A DNA stretch of 64,000 bases from Streptomyces sp. NBC_00464. GTDB lineage: Bacteria > Actinomycetota > Actinomycetes > Streptomycetales > Streptomycetaceae. Positions 8,302 through 17,379 of this stretch are shown here, one piece after another (positions within the stretch are counted from its first letter, which is position 1; each line of letters starts with the position of its first letter). The translations under genes and the position numbers were made by a program. The notes beneath the pieces are model-generated. The model worked only from the letters and a program-made list of their open reading frames with translations, did not search any database and had not been told where the DNA came from. The stretch lies in the NCBI RefSeq assembly GCF_036013915.1, contig NZ_CP107899.1, positions 7,220,001 through 7,284,000 on the forward strand. The letters are read 5' to 3'.

Positions 8302-9246
8302 TCAGCGCCCGCGCCGGGGCGCCGGCGAGCTGGCCGGCAGCCGGGCAGAGATCGCGGGGTGTCCCGTCCGTTTCTGTGCCGCACCCGTGGAGCGGCTCTG
8401 GGCGGCCATCACCCGGAGGTCGGCTGCTGTGCGTGGTGCCCGCGCGGCGCGGTGTACGGCCTGGGTGACCGCGGTGCGGCGTACGTCCAGCGGAGTCGGA
8501 GCGCGCGAGACCTGAGCCTCGGCCATTGGCGTGGCCGAACCGACAGGGGTCATAGAGACCAGGTGCTGCATACGCCGGTCGACTTGGTGGCGTTCGCGGA
8601 CCACCGGGGTCGACTTCGCCATCACAGCGGCGGTTGCGGCGATCAAATGGGATGGGGTGCGGGCCGTGAAGGTCGCTTCGGCACGAGTGCCCCAGCCCGG
8701 CGGACCAGCCCACAGCTCGACGGTCCTGCGGTCGGAGCCGTAGCCGCGCCGATCGATAAGGATGCCCGCTTGGTCGTCAGGAGCGATGATCTCGACGGTG
8801 CCGAGTTCAGCAGCTCCGTCAAGGTTCCAGCCGGCATCGGTCAGCGGCCGGACGGTGTCCCTCCAGGGGACGGTTGGCCCTGTCAAGAAGCGGCCGAGGG
8901 TGTCGGAAGCGATGGCTTCGTCGTAGTCCTGGACCAGTGTGGCGGTGAGGCCAGCGACCAATTCGGCCGGGGTGACGTGGTTGAACGTTGCCGTCCAGCG
9001 AGGCGCTGAGAAGGCGTCCTCGGCTGCGCTGATCTTCCACAGTTCGAAGTCGTCGCCGAACCAGCCGATCCGAATCCGTTGGTCGGGAGAGGTTACGAGG
9101 AGCTGGCAGGGGCCCTCATCAAGGTACTGATGAGGCCAGTGGGCGACGGGTGCGAAGCCAGCCTCGCCGGTCCCGTTGGAACCAGCCAGATACATGGGGC
9201 TGACCAGTACCTCTTGGTACCGGGTCGGGTCATCAGGGGCGTACAT
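8302..9246 (-). CDS. DUF317 protein with two DUF317-like repeats
   Basis: 314 aa, with GGAGACTCGACC before the ATG at 9246. Two DUF317-like halves can be read. The first runs from CQLLVTSPDQRIRIGWFGDD to HVTPAELVAGLTATLVQDY. The second runs from TDAGWNLDGAAELGTVEI through APDDQAGILIDRRGYG to TARTPSHLIAATAAVMA. A basic, Ala-rich tail of about 100 residues follows. The architecture is the common large form of DUF317 in Streptomyces elements. Function is not known; the context is conjugation. Confidence 0.82.
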   Translation of the reverse strand: MYAPDDPTRYQEVLVSPMYLAGSNGTGEAGFAPVAHWPHQYLDEGPCQLLVTSPDQRIRIGWFGDDFELWKISAAEDAFSAPRWTATFNHVTPAELVAGLTATLVQDYDEAIASDTLGRFLTGPTVPWRDTVRPLTDAGWNLDGAAELGTVEIIAPDDQAGILIDRRGYGSDRRTVELWAGPPGWGTRAEATFTARTPSHLIAATAAVMAKSTPVVRERHQVDRRMQHLVSMTPVGSATPMAEAQVSRAPTPLDVRRTAVTQAVHRAARAPRTAADLRVMAAQSRSTGAAQKRTGHPAISARLPASSPAPRRGR

Positions 9247-9360
9247 GGTCGAGTCTCCGGAAGCGAAGGAGGAGAAAGGATTCGCGTGGGCAGCGGCGGG
9301 AGCCGCTGGAGCGCACGCGGATGCCGTGGCGGCGGCGAGTGGCCTCTAGTTCTCACCCCG

Positions 9361-10200
9361 TCACCGGCCCCGGCCCGGTGCCGACTGAGCGGTCACGGCC
9401 GCCGGCACCCGCGGTTCCGGCTGAGGCGCGTGGCTGAACATGACGTTGAACGCGGCGGCGCTCCGCCGTAGGGCCGCCGCGGTCCGGGCGCTGTCGGCCC
9501 CCGCCCCCAGCGGAATACCGACGTGGGTGCGCGTTGCTGCCGCTGGCGCTGTTCCACTTCGCAGCGCGAAGGGCTGGCTCCAGTGCTCGACACTCGCGTA
9601 GACGGCCCCCAACGCATGGCCAGCATCGGTGAGCACGTAAGGGTCTTCGTGTCGGGAGCCCGTCCGCGTGACCAGGCCATCGGCCTGAAGCCGGAGGAGT
9701 CGCTGCCGTGCGAGGCCGTTGTCCAGGCGGGCCGCCTCGGCGATGTGAACGAACCGCATCTGGCCGTCAGCCGAGTCGAGGGCCTGAATCACGGCAGTCG
9801 AGTGCCGAAGATGCGAGCGGCGCAGCGCGTCCTCGACACGCTCGGCTTCGGCCATCGGCTCCTGTGTCAGGTGGGTGAGGGACCAGTCTGACACCGTGCG
9901 GAGGACGGGGGCCAGAGACGTGCCGAGCGCGCTGAGTCGGTACGGCGCGCCCCGCCGGCCGTCATCGCGGATCACCAGTCCGTCAGCGTGCATCGTGGCC
10001 AGCCGATTGCCGACGAACTGCTCGCTGACGAAGGGGAGCTGCGCAGCAGCATCGCGGACACGCATAGGGCCGTTCACCTGGGCCAGGGTCATCGCGGTCC
10101 AGGTGGTCCACTTGGGCCCGATCCGAGCGAGAGCTTCCTCGACGCGCTGGGCATCGATGGAAGCGATGGAGAAGGTGGGAGGCAGGCCGGGGGTAGGCAT
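9361..10200 (-). CDS. Tandem HxlR-like winged-helix regulator
   Basis: 279 aa. It contains two successive winged helices of the HxlR/MarR kind. One is IGPKWTTWTAMTLAQVNGPM with LPFVSEQFVGNRLATMHADG and a wing RRGAPYRLSALG. The second is STAVIQALDSADGQMRFV with NGLARQRLLRLQADGLV and HEDPYVLTDAGH. A two-domain form is unusual for HxlR. It follows the gene at 10225 by 24 bases and may close that operon. It is probably a DNA-binding regulator of element genes; the targets cannot be read from the sequence. Confidence 0.75.
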   Translation of the reverse strand: MPTPGLPPTFSIASIDAQRVEEALARIGPKWTTWTAMTLAQVNGPMRVRDAAAQLPFVSEQFVGNRLATMHADGLVIRDDGRRGAPYRLSALGTSLAPVLRTVSDWSLTHLTQEPMAEAERVEDALRRSHLRHSTAVIQALDSADGQMRFVHIAEAARLDNGLARQRLLRLQADGLVTRTGSRHEDPYVLTDAGHALGAVYASVEHWSQPFALRSGTAPAAATRTHVGIPLGAGADSARTAAALRRSAAAFNVMFSHAPQPEPRVPAAVTAQSAPGRGR

Positions 10201-10224
10201 GGTGGCGTCCTTATCGGGATGAGG

Positions 10225-11052
10225 TCAGCGTGAGCGGGGAGCCGCGAGGGAGGTCCTGGCGACGGGCTCGGCGGCCGAGTCGGCGAGCGCACCTGACTTG
10301 GTCTGCGTGGTGGTGCGGCCGAGGGCGGCGGACACCCGTGACGTCGTCGCGCGACCATCACGCAGGGCGGCTTCCCCCTGCGAAGTGAGCGAGAGGAGCT
10401 GGCCGGGCCGATACACGTTCTCGGTGGTGTCCTGATGCAGTAGCCCGTCGGCGACCAGCCGCTGCACGGTCTGCGGGAAGACCGCCGGGTCCTGCTGCTG
10501 GGCCTTCTCCCGCGAGATGTACGGGTCCTCGCCGATCGCGTTGCGACGAAAGCGAACGCCTCCGGCCGCAACGGCTTCGAGGGCTACCAGCCCGCGCTCC
10601 CCGGCGACGGCCCAGTCGTCGTCCCGCTCGGGCCTCGTCTTCTGGCCCTGCCCGTGGCTCTTGTTGGTCGCGCGTTGAACAGGCTCAGGCGAGGAAAGAA
10701 GCCGCCGGTAGGCGGACAGGGACTCGACGAACTCACTGTATGCCCGGTCTTCCTGCGCCAGAACGTCTCCGAGTTCGGGCAGGGCGGTCCGCAGCAGCAC
10801 GTACGACACCTGGGCGCGGCCGACTTCACCGCGACCAATGCCTTCGAGCAGCCGCTGAGCCCGCTGGACCGCGTCGAGCACGCTCTCGTGTCGCTCGTCC
10901 AACGCCGCTGAGGCTCCGATGACGCGCGTAGCGGCCTGGCGCAGCGGCTGCCGCGGACCATGCGCGAGGGCGGGCACACTGACGTCCCCGACACCGAGCA
11001 CTTCGACGACGAGATAAGGCCCAGGGTGTGTGTCTGCGTCGTACGGGTTCAC
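10225..11052 (-). CDS. Hypothetical protein with C-terminal winged helix-like segment
   Basis: 275 aa. The ATG at 11052 overlaps the previous stop (ATGA). The N-terminal half is helical (RVIGASAALDERHESVLDAV, GRAQVSYVLLRTALPEL). The C-terminal half reads as a winged helix (VAAGGVRFRRNAIGEDPYIS, FPQTVQRLVADGLLHQDT, LLSLTSQGEAALRDG). This arrangement recurs in the regulator at 9361. It belongs to the coupled chain 13543-10225 headed by a DUF4913 protein. I infer a DNA-binding accessory protein of the element. Confidence 0.65.
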   Translation of the reverse strand: MNPYDADTHPGPYLVVEVLGVGDVSVPALAHGPRQPLRQAATRVIGASAALDERHESVLDAVQRAQRLLEGIGRGEVGRAQVSYVLLRTALPELGDVLAQEDRAYSEFVESLSAYRRLLSSPEPVQRATNKSHGQGQKTRPERDDDWAVAGERGLVALEAVAAGGVRFRRNAIGEDPYISREKAQQQDPAVFPQTVQRLVADGLLHQDTTENVYRPGQLLSLTSQGEAALRDGRATTSRVSAALGRTTTQTKSGALADSAAEPVARTSLAAPRSR

Positions 11053-11708
11053 TCCGTCGCCTCCATCCGGGCGAGCAGGGAGCGGACCAGAACGGGCAGG
11101 CTGCCGGGGTCGCCGCCGAGCCGAGGGCGGTCGCTCGCTTCGCGGAGGAGATCGGCGTCATCGAGCAGGCCGCTGGAGATCTCCATGCAGGCGTCGGTGA
11201 TCCGGGCGGCGGCGAGCAGCGACTGGGAGAGAACCTCGACGTAGTCGTCCGGCGCGAGGCCGGCGGCCTCGGCTGCGTTGCGGACCGCCTCCAACTCAAG
11301 TGCGCTGAAGGCGAAGTCGAACTCGTCGTCCCGCTCGGTTCCGCCGGTTGGGGCGACGATCGGTGCGCAGGGCTCCGTGGGGATGCCCACGCGGGTACAG
11401 ATCTCGTCGACTGAGGAGGTCAGCTCGGCGAACGACTCGGTGAGCCACCCCAGCGCGGAGGCGTATGAGGCGAACAGGCCCGCCGAACCAGCGGGGCGTG
11501 GCTCGGCGGCCACGAAGCCCTCGAACCGGTCGTTCAGCCCGGTGATCACACGGGGCCCAGCGGCCAGCGGCCCCAAGACGGGATGCAGGTAGGAGCGGGC
11601 GGCAGCCGTTGGGTACTCGGCGGCAGGGATGCCGTCGACGTTCTGAGCGGCCTCGGTGAGGAGATCCGCCAGCCCTGAACGGGTCAGCGCAGTACGGTCG
11701 TTGGTCAT
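11049..11708 (-). CDS. Hypothetical helical protein
   Basis: 219 aa, coupled on both sides by ATGA overlaps (start 11708, stop 11049-11051). It is acidic and helical, with ALTRSGLADLLTEAAQNVDG at the start and paired helices further on (LGWLTESFAELTSSVDEICT; DDYVEVLSQSLLAAARIT). There are no membrane segments and no motif I recognise. It is part of the DUF4913-led operon. Confidence 0.6.
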   Translation of the reverse strand: MTNDRTALTRSGLADLLTEAAQNVDGIPAAEYPTAAARSYLHPVLGPLAAGPRVITGLNDRFEGFVAAEPRPAGSAGLFASYASALGWLTESFAELTSSVDEICTRVGIPTEPCAPIVAPTGGTERDDEFDFAFSALELEAVRNAAEAAGLAPDDYVEVLSQSLLAAARITDACMEISSGLLDDADLLREASDRPRLGGDPGSLPVLVRSLLARMEATE

Positions 11709-12180
11709 CGCTGGGCGACCTTTCGGGGGGTAGCGGCCGAGGGCAGCGCTGTTGACGGGGTAGTCGCGCGGCCTGCTGTCGGCCGTTCGGCGATGAGCGT
11801 CGAGCGAGACCGGGCGGCCTGCACGCGGGCCTCCGTGGCGGAGTCCGGGCCGACCTCTTGCTGGGGGCCGGCCCGCAGTTGGGCCGTGCGGTAGACCGCG
11901 TAGTCCTTCCGGCTGCCAGCGGCCACGAGGTAGATCTCGCGCTTGTGAGTCGAGGTCGGTGGAGCCTGACGGAACTGGATGACCAGCCGGTAAGCGACCT
12001 TCGGGTCGACGTACACCTTGTGGAAGCCGGCGAGGCGGCCCTTCAACGGCAAGCAGTCGTCGCTTCCGCGGACCAGGTCTGCAGCTCCAGCAAAGCCAAA
12101 TCGCGGATCTCAGGGGCGAGTTCCCGCAGGTCGGCGATGGCGTCAGGGTGCGCGGCGAAGGCGAAGCGGGCGCGGCTCAC
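11705..12180 (-). pseudogene. RelE/ParE-like toxin-type gene split by a one-base deletion
   Basis: Two frames make one natural protein. The 5' part starts at GTG 12180, overlapping the previous stop, and reads SRARFAFAAHPDAIADLREL then IRDLALLELQ before a stop at 12043-12045. The 3' part reads GSDDCLPLKGRLAGFHKVYV then AYRLVIQF, EIYLVAAG and DYAVYRTAQLR. Joining them at about 12076 needs a -1 shift, and the span (476 bases) is one short of a multiple of three. The 'LKGxLxGFxKVYVD…YRLVxQ…AVG…YRTA' order is that of RelE/HigB-like toxins. No antitoxin is adjacent. It is either a decayed gene or a sequence error. Confidence 0.6.
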
Positions 12181-12947
12181 AGCAGCCTCCCCTGGACCGC
12201 GCACTGGACTGGCACCGCTGCTGTCGCGCGGGGCGCGTCTAGACCGGTCTGCGGTGTCGGAGAGGTACCGGCGGACCGGGAGAGGGCGATGCGGGCCCTG
12301 ACGACGGCACCGTTGTGGTCGCTGCACTCCGGAGGCTCGGGCAGCGGTTCGCTGCGCTCGTCCAGCCAGGTCTGGGCGACGCCGACGTCGGGGAAGGCGC
12401 CCTCGCGCATCGTGTACGTGCCGGCATCGTGGTTCCACTCCTCGTAGAAGAGGCGAACTGGTGCCTGGGTGGCCTGGGAGTCGTTGACGAGTGTCCACGC
12501 CTTGCTGGGATTGTCGTCGGAGGTGTAGGTGTCGACGACCTCGTAGCGGGCGCCCGACCTCTGGATATGCTGTTCCACCTGGACGGTGAGGTCGTCGGCG
12601 GGCTCGACGTAGTCGCCACCGCGCAGTGCGATCCGTTCGAGCGGGCAGCCGCGTTCTGCCAGCCAGTTCTGGGCGAAGGACGCCGTGGCGTGGTGACTCG
12701 TCTCGAAGGTGAACGTGGACTGCTGCAGATCCCGAGCGACCGCGATCGCAACGAGCTGTGGCTCGCCGGGTACCCCCCAGGTGACCGATCGGTCGTGGGC
12801 GAGGATGAAGCTGTGCGAACCGTTGGGCTTGGTGTCGTGTTGGGACAGCACCGTCAAGTCGCCAGACCAGAGGGCCTCCATCGCCCCCTCGGAGTCGTCG
12901 TCGACCGGCGAGAGATTGGCGAGGTCGAAGTCGAGGATGTCGATCAC
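12177..12947 (-). CDS. Hypothetical protein
   Basis: 256 aa from GTG 12947, which overlaps the DUF4913 stop (GTGA); the longer frame to 13196 is shadow. A soluble acidic N-terminus (DILDFDLANLSPVDDDSEG) is followed by a mixed alpha/beta body (GSHSFILAHDRSVTWGVPG, LVAIAVARDLQQSTFTFET, PVRLFYEEWNHDAGTYTM). A low-complexity tail closes it. It is coupled at both ends within the DUF4913-led chain. No family is recognised. Confidence 0.65.
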   Translation of the reverse strand: MIDILDFDLANLSPVDDDSEGAMEALWSGDLTVLSQHDTKPNGSHSFILAHDRSVTWGVPGEPQLVAIAVARDLQQSTFTFETSHHATASFAQNWLAERGCPLERIALRGGDYVEPADDLTVQVEQHIQRSGARYEVVDTYTSDDNPSKAWTLVNDSQATQAPVRLFYEEWNHDAGTYTMREGAFPDVGVAQTWLDERSEPLPEPPECSDHNGAVVRARIALSRSAGTSPTPQTGLDAPRATAAVPVQCAVQGRLL

Positions 12948-13543
12948 GCCGCCGTCCCCGACTGCTCGGGAGCCGGGGTAGCCAGCACCCGGTGATTGGG
13001 GCGAGTTGCGCTGGTCGTGCAGGCCGCGAAGGGTCCGTCGGGTGCACGCAGGTGCGCCAGGGTCTGGTCCAGGTGGTCGCGGTGCCAGGTCGACGGGCTG
13101 GACAGGCCGGCCTCCGTGTCGGTGAACTGCTGCCAGGCGAGCCAGAGTGCGTGGAGCCGAGCGACGGCCTCGGGGTGTTCGTGCCAGTGCGCGCACCAGG
13201 GACGGCTCGTGCTGATCTCTCGGCCGTACACCGGCAGAAAGAGGTAGTTCACCCAGTCGCTGAGTGCAGCGAGTTCGACGGCGTATGCCTCGCCGCCCAG
13301 GGCGAGGATGAACACCGAGGCGGGGCCGCCGGCCTTCTTGCCGTCTGCCGCCTCGGCTTCCGGAGTGCCGTCCGGCGGCTGGTTGGTGACGGATTCGGGC
13401 TCGGAGCCGAGGCGGTCGAGGATGACGCCGTGCTGCCTGACCTTGGCCATGGCCTTGGCGAGGGTGCTGGCGAGGTCGTCAAGGTCTGCGTCGGGGACGC
13501 GGTACGGCTCGGGGCCGGGGGAGGTCGGGCTGGTGTCGGCCAT
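12944..13543 (-). CDS. DUF4913 family protein
   Basis: 199 aa from ATG 13543, which has GGAG nine bases upstream; an ATG at 13558 is possible but lacks a ribosome site. The C-terminal half carries the DUF4913 signature: DWVNYLFLPVYGREI, RPWCAHWHEHPEAVARLHAL, and STWHRDHLDQTLAHL. DUF4913 proteins occur widely in actinobacterial conjugative elements and phages and have no established function. It heads a chain of five genes that overlap by 4 bases down to 10225. Confidence 0.85.
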   Translation of the reverse strand: MADTSPTSPGPEPYRVPDADLDDLASTLAKAMAKVRQHGVILDRLGSEPESVTNQPPDGTPEAEAADGKKAGGPASVFILALGGEAYAVELAALSDWVNYLFLPVYGREISTSRPWCAHWHEHPEAVARLHALWLAWQQFTDTEAGLSSPSTWHRDHLDQTLAHLRAPDGPFAACTTSATRPNHRVLATPAPEQSGTAA

Positions 13544-13636
13544 GGGGGTGTGCTCCATCTGTGAGACGGCGACATGCCCGAGAGGATCCGGAGAATCAGC
13601 GATTTGGTCCGGCCGGAAGAACGCGGTAGTGGGGCG

Positions 13637-14100
13637 CTATCGGTCGGAGCAGCGGGGAAAGGGTGGGGCCAGCAACCGCAAGGCACGCGCAGCCTGTTGT
13701 GGGACGAAACCGTTGCCGAGCGCGGTGAGCTGCGCTGGACGGCCGAGCCCTGGAGTCGCGGTGACCCAGCCGGCGTCGAGGCCTTGCATCCACTCCACGA
13801 GGTCCGCGCGGAGCCGACCGGCCGCGTCCGTGGGAGCCGGGGGCAGGACGGGTGAGCGTCCCCCATCGGGTGATGGCGGATCCGTACGCTCCCCATCGCC
13901 GGTCCGCGCCCCCGCCTCCGGCGTTTCCCCGGCCCAGAGGGGCAGGACCACCGCCGACAGGGAGGCGGCCATCCCTTCCCGGGCCGGCGGCCCGGGGTGC
14001 CCGTGTCGCTCGCCCTCGGCGTCGGCAACAGAGACGCCGCCGCACTGGGCAGGGTCATGTCGCCATTGCCGTGCCGCTGGTTCGGCGAGCCCTTGATTCC
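13637..14100 (-). pseudogene. Remnant of a C5-cytosine DNA methyltransferase C-terminus
   Basis: Only the C-terminal portion of a phage/element-type DNA methylase is present, spread over two frames. An upstream piece in one frame reads LLPTPRASDTGTPGRR, the usual 'LLPTPRASD' repeat. After a shift near 13980, the other frame reads LVEWMQGLDAGWVTATPGLG and TALGNGFVPQQAARALRLL, which is the closing helix of Dcm-like enzymes. The catalytic PC and ENV motifs are missing. It probably marks the edge of an old recombination event. It is unrelated to the intact methylase at 54140-55498. Confidence 0.6.
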
Positions 14101-14446
14101 GTAAAGTTCGTGGGTTCAGGATTTCTGAGGGTTCTTGCGCGGGAACTCGGGGCTGGTACCAGCTGTATCGCACGGCGAGTTACTTGTGCTGATGTCGTGC
14201 GCACGGAGGCTGTCAGTGGGACGCGCAAATTCGGTCGCAGTGGTCGGTGACGGCATACGTGGTGCGGCGGATGTCCACGATCGCAGAGCCTGCCGTGTCG
14301 GTCAGCGCCGACGTGCTGTGGTCGCCAAGAACTCATGTGCCGCGGCGATCTCGCTGGAGGATCTCCGGCCCGGCAACGGTCCAATAGGCGTCGGAGGATG
14401 CGCAGGGGCAGGTCCATTGTCAGTGCGCTGCGCTTCACTGTCCGCC

Positions 14447-15244
14447 ATGAAGCTCACGCAGATGACAGTGAACGATCTGTTGGCTCAGCTCGGCCCGGCG
14501 GACGGCCACATGTACCTGCCCGATGACCTGGATCCGCAAGTTCTGACCGACCTGCTCGCCGGCAGGTACGGAGCCCCACGGACGCTCGTCCTCGACGGCT
14601 TCACCGATCCGACGGTCGACGAGCTCAGTGGCGCGGGTCTTCTTTCCCCTTTCGGCGACCGTACCGTGACGATGCGGGCCTGGGCCTATGGGGATCAGTG
14701 GGTTGGCATGGGTGCGGCGCGAGATGACGACGACATCGAGCGGCCGGTGCTGGTGGTCGCTCACAGGCAGGTCATGGAACCTTTGGCGGTCGCTCCTCAT
14801 GAGAGCGCTGACTGGGTGGAGCGACTCGTACAGATCACCGGCTGGACGCAGCCTGCCCAGCAGCCGGACGCGCGTTGGGCGGAGGTGGAGTCGCGCCTGG
14901 GCACCACGCTTCCTACCGACTACAAGTGCATGGTCAATACGTTCGGCGAGGGCGCCTTCGACGCGTGGCTGAGCCTGAACCAGGAGCCGTGGACGAGTCT
15001 CAGAGAGGACGGGCTACTCATCTGGGCGGGCACGGAGCACGAGGAACTGTACTGCTGGCGGGTCAGTGGCGACGACCCTGATCAGTGGCCCGTCGTCGTC
15101 CGGACCTTCGACGACGGCGACGTCCTCTTCGACAGCCAAGCCGCGCAGTTCGTCTGTCGCATCCTCATCGACCCGCACCACCGGTTCACGATGGCCCGCT
15201 ATTTCGACACCCACTGGTTCATGAATTACCAGGAGAGCGACTGA
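14447..15244 (+). CDS. SMI1/KNR4 (SUKH) family protein
   Basis: 265 aa; the longer frame back to 14135 is low-quality sequence. The first ~130 residues form a domain with LAQLGPADGHMYLPDDLDP and FGDRTVTMRAWAYGDQWVG. From about residue 144 comes the SUKH signature: EVESRLGTTLPTDYKCMVNT, FGEGAFDAWLSL and LIWAGTEHEELYCW. SUKH proteins commonly serve as immunity proteins for polymorphic toxins. No toxin gene is adjacent, so this may be an orphan immunity gene. An internal ATG at 14462 is an alternative start. Confidence 0.75.
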   Translation: MKLTQMTVNDLLAQLGPADGHMYLPDDLDPQVLTDLLAGRYGAPRTLVLDGFTDPTVDELSGAGLLSPFGDRTVTMRAWAYGDQWVGMGAARDDDDIERPVLVVAHRQVMEPLAVAPHESADWVERLVQITGWTQPAQQPDARWAEVESRLGTTLPTDYKCMVNTFGEGAFDAWLSLNQEPWTSLREDGLLIWAGTEHEELYCWRVSGDDPDQWPVVVRTFDDGDVLFDSQAAQFVCRILIDPHHRFTMARYFDTHWFMNYQESD

Positions 15245-15418
15245 CTGAACTCGACCCCCAACGGGGCCCTCAGCCACGTCGCCCGTGCAAGGCGCTCCTA
15301 CTGGTGCCGGGCAGTTGCGGACCGCACAGCCCGGCCAGCCGCAGGTCCGCAGCGCTCGGTAAGGTAGGGACCTTCGGCCGGCGGAAGCCGTACGGAGTCT
15401 TCGAAGGCCAGGCACTTC

Positions 15419-16186
15419 ATGCATCTCGCTGACCATCCCTCACGCCACCGCCTCAGCGCCGCCTTGGACGACCTCAACGTCACCTTCCGCGGCATGACCG
15501 CGCATAAGGACGAGAACAACTGCGAATGCCATTGGGGCAGTGCCCAGGAACTCGCCCTGTTGAAGACGCCGGACGTGGGGCTGGAACCGGACCTCCTACG
15601 CCGGACCTGGACGGCCATCGACTGGACCGATCACGCCGCCGTGCTGAAACGCGTCCTGCCGCAGTTCGCCCCGGTATTGGTCGTCGGCCGCGCGGATCCC
15701 CTGTTCGGTCTGGAAGAGGCAGGGTATTCCTTCGCCCGAGGCCGCTGGCAGCAGTGGCCCGACGACCACGCCGCTTCCGTACGCGAGTTTCTGCACGCTT
15801 GGTGGGAGCACAGCCTCACCGATCCGGATGCGGTCGTTCCGGCGCACCAGGTTTTCGTACTGTGTGCCGAGGCATCCGGAACGGTCGGCCCCTGGCTTGC
15901 CGAGTGGGAGAAGCAGACCGGGAACCTCAGCGACCTCCGCCTGGCGGAGGCCGCCGCAGAATGGGAGTACGAACTCCTGGGAGACAGCCTGCCGTGGCAC
16001 ATCGGCTGGTACGAGCACAACGAGGAAGAGATGCGCGCCGAACTGGTCGCCTGGCTCCTCGGCCACGCTGCAATGCGGCTTCACGCGTCGAGCGCGTCGG
16101 CAGAGCTCCAGCACCGGATACGGCTGCTCGGACTCACCGGCGAGGACCGATATACGGATCCGTACTGGCCCGGTCACCGCTACTGA
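15419..16186 (+). CDS. Hypothetical protein, possible immunity-type
   Basis: 255 aa, on the same strand as the SUKH gene and 174 bases after it. An acidic, Trp-rich soluble protein with CECHWGSAQELALLKTPDVG, VLPQFAPVLVVGRADPLFG and WEYELLGDSLPWHIGWYEHN. Lone acidic Trp-rich proteins beside SUKH genes often turn out to be immunity proteins, but I recognise no family and this is only context. Confidence 0.6.
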   Translation: MHLADHPSRHRLSAALDDLNVTFRGMTAHKDENNCECHWGSAQELALLKTPDVGLEPDLLRRTWTAIDWTDHAAVLKRVLPQFAPVLVVGRADPLFGLEEAGYSFARGRWQQWPDDHAASVREFLHAWWEHSLTDPDAVVPAHQVFVLCAEASGTVGPWLAEWEKQTGNLSDLRLAEAAAEWEYELLGDSLPWHIGWYEHNEEEMRAELVAWLLGHAAMRLHASSASAELQHRIRLLGLTGEDRYTDPYWPGHRY

Positions 16187-16270
16187 CGAGCAGCAGCGGC
16201 GGATTGTGCAGGCTTGCGGCAGCGGACTTGGCCGGCTCAACCGCCTACGCGGGGTTCCCCTTCACGTTCG

Positions 16271-16831
16271 TCACACGCGAGGGGTGTGCAGGTCCAGGAT
16301 GGCTCGCAGCCGGTCAAGGGCCTCGGCCTCATGCACGCCCCGCTTGGGCAGGACACCGAGGTACATGATGTTGGGGTCCCGGCTCAGCAGGACGAAATGG
16401 CCGGCAGTCTCCCGGTAGCCCTGGAAGACGGACCACTTCAGGACCAGCGTGCTGTGGTCGGTCTGGCAGGTGACCCCCGCCGGGGACACGCTGGCGCGGT
16501 ACTCGCCCTGCCAACCGACAAGCCGCTGCACACTGGCGGCCTGCAGGCGCGGGTACCCCCACACGATCAGAACGACGAACAAGAACAAAACGGTTGAGAC
16601 CCAGTCGACTCTGCCGCGACCTACGGCGAACAACCACTGCCCTACCCACAGAGTGAGAAACACACCCCGCAGCAGCAACCCGGTCCGCTTGATCCGCCCG
16701 CGGACCCGCAGGCCGACCAGTGTGTCGTCGGACCGAGGCTTGTACACCACCTGGACCGCGGTCTGCTCGTCCACGACATCGTCAACCGATTGCGTGTTGT
16801 GCACGCCTTCGGCGCTGTGGCCCTCGGCCAT
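16271..16831 (-). CDS. YcxB-like membrane protein
   Basis: 186 aa from ATG 16831 with an excellent GGGGGAGGA site. Two hydrophobic helices lie near residues 55-100 (LLLRGVFLTLWVGQWLF; VSTVLFLFVVLIVWGY). The C-terminal beta-rich segment (VKWSVFQGYRETAGHFVLLS then LPKRG) is the YcxB-like pattern: strand, 'W..f.gy.Et...F.L', 'iPKR'. It is probably inner-membrane with a cytoplasmic tail. It resembles the next gene, pointing to a duplication. Function is unknown. Confidence 0.7.
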   Translation of the reverse strand: MAEGHSAEGVHNTQSVDDVVDEQTAVQVVYKPRSDDTLVGLRVRGRIKRTGLLLRGVFLTLWVGQWLFAVGRGRVDWVSTVLFLFVVLIVWGYPRLQAASVQRLVGWQGEYRASVSPAGVTCQTDHSTLVLKWSVFQGYRETAGHFVLLSRDPNIMYLGVLPKRGVHEAEALDRLRAILDLHTPRV

Positions 16832-16872
16832 TGTTCCTCCCCCGGCAGAAAGACTGCGAACCTTACTGAACC

Positions 16873-17379
16873 TCAGTGCCGGGGCGGACGGCTGCCGTGC
16901 CGGGGTAGGTGGCGGTCGAGTATGCCACGCAGCCGGTTGGTATCGTCCCTGCCCAATGCGCGCTTGGGCAGATAGTGCGCGATGAGCAGGTACGGCGCGG
17001 GCGTCAGCAGCACGAATCCGTCGGCGGTCTCCACGTACCCGCCAAGGCTCCGCCAGCCCCGGCGCGTCTCCACGTGCGTACCCGTGAAGCACACAACGTC
17101 ATTGGACTCGTCGACGTTCACGGTCCAAGGCCCCAACGGGGCACTCATCTTGGCACGCCGTGCGGTCAGCAGCCCCCTTCTGACCATGAACCCGAACAGG
17201 CTGCCGAGGAAGGCGCCTCCCGCTGCCAGGACGCCGTTGGCAAGCAACCACACCGCCATTGCGAAGAGCACCGGCAAGAGCAGTCCATGCAGCTGGCCCT
17301 TGAACCCCCGCACCCGCCCGCGTGCTTGGAACGCGTCGGCCCAAGGGGCAGAAAAGGGCTGGTGGGGAGGGGGTCTCAC
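16873..17379 (-). CDS. YcxB-like membrane protein (second copy)
   Basis: 168 aa. The GTG at 17379 overlaps the stop of the DnaB-N gene upstream (GTGA). The N-terminal hydrophobic pair (LLLPVLFAMAVWLLANGVLA; AGGAFLGSLFGFMV) is followed by a YcxB-like tail (WRSLGGYVETADGFVLLT, HYLPKRALGRDD). Its architecture matches that of 16271-16831. The coupling suggests it is expressed with the transfer genes upstream and may be a membrane accessory of the transfer apparatus. Confidence 0.65.
   Translation of the reverse strand: MRPPPHQPFSAPWADAFQARGRVRGFKGQLHGLLLPVLFAMAVWLLANGVLAAGGAFLGSLFGFMVRRGLLTARRAKMSAPLGPWTVNVDESNDVVCFTGTHVETRRGWRSLGGYVETADGFVLLTPAPYLLIAHYLPKRALGRDDTNRLRGILDRHLPRHGSRPPRH

Noticed and set aside
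14135..14446. N-terminal extension of the SUKH frame
   Set aside because: Low-complexity sequence; ATG 14447 fits the domain start better.
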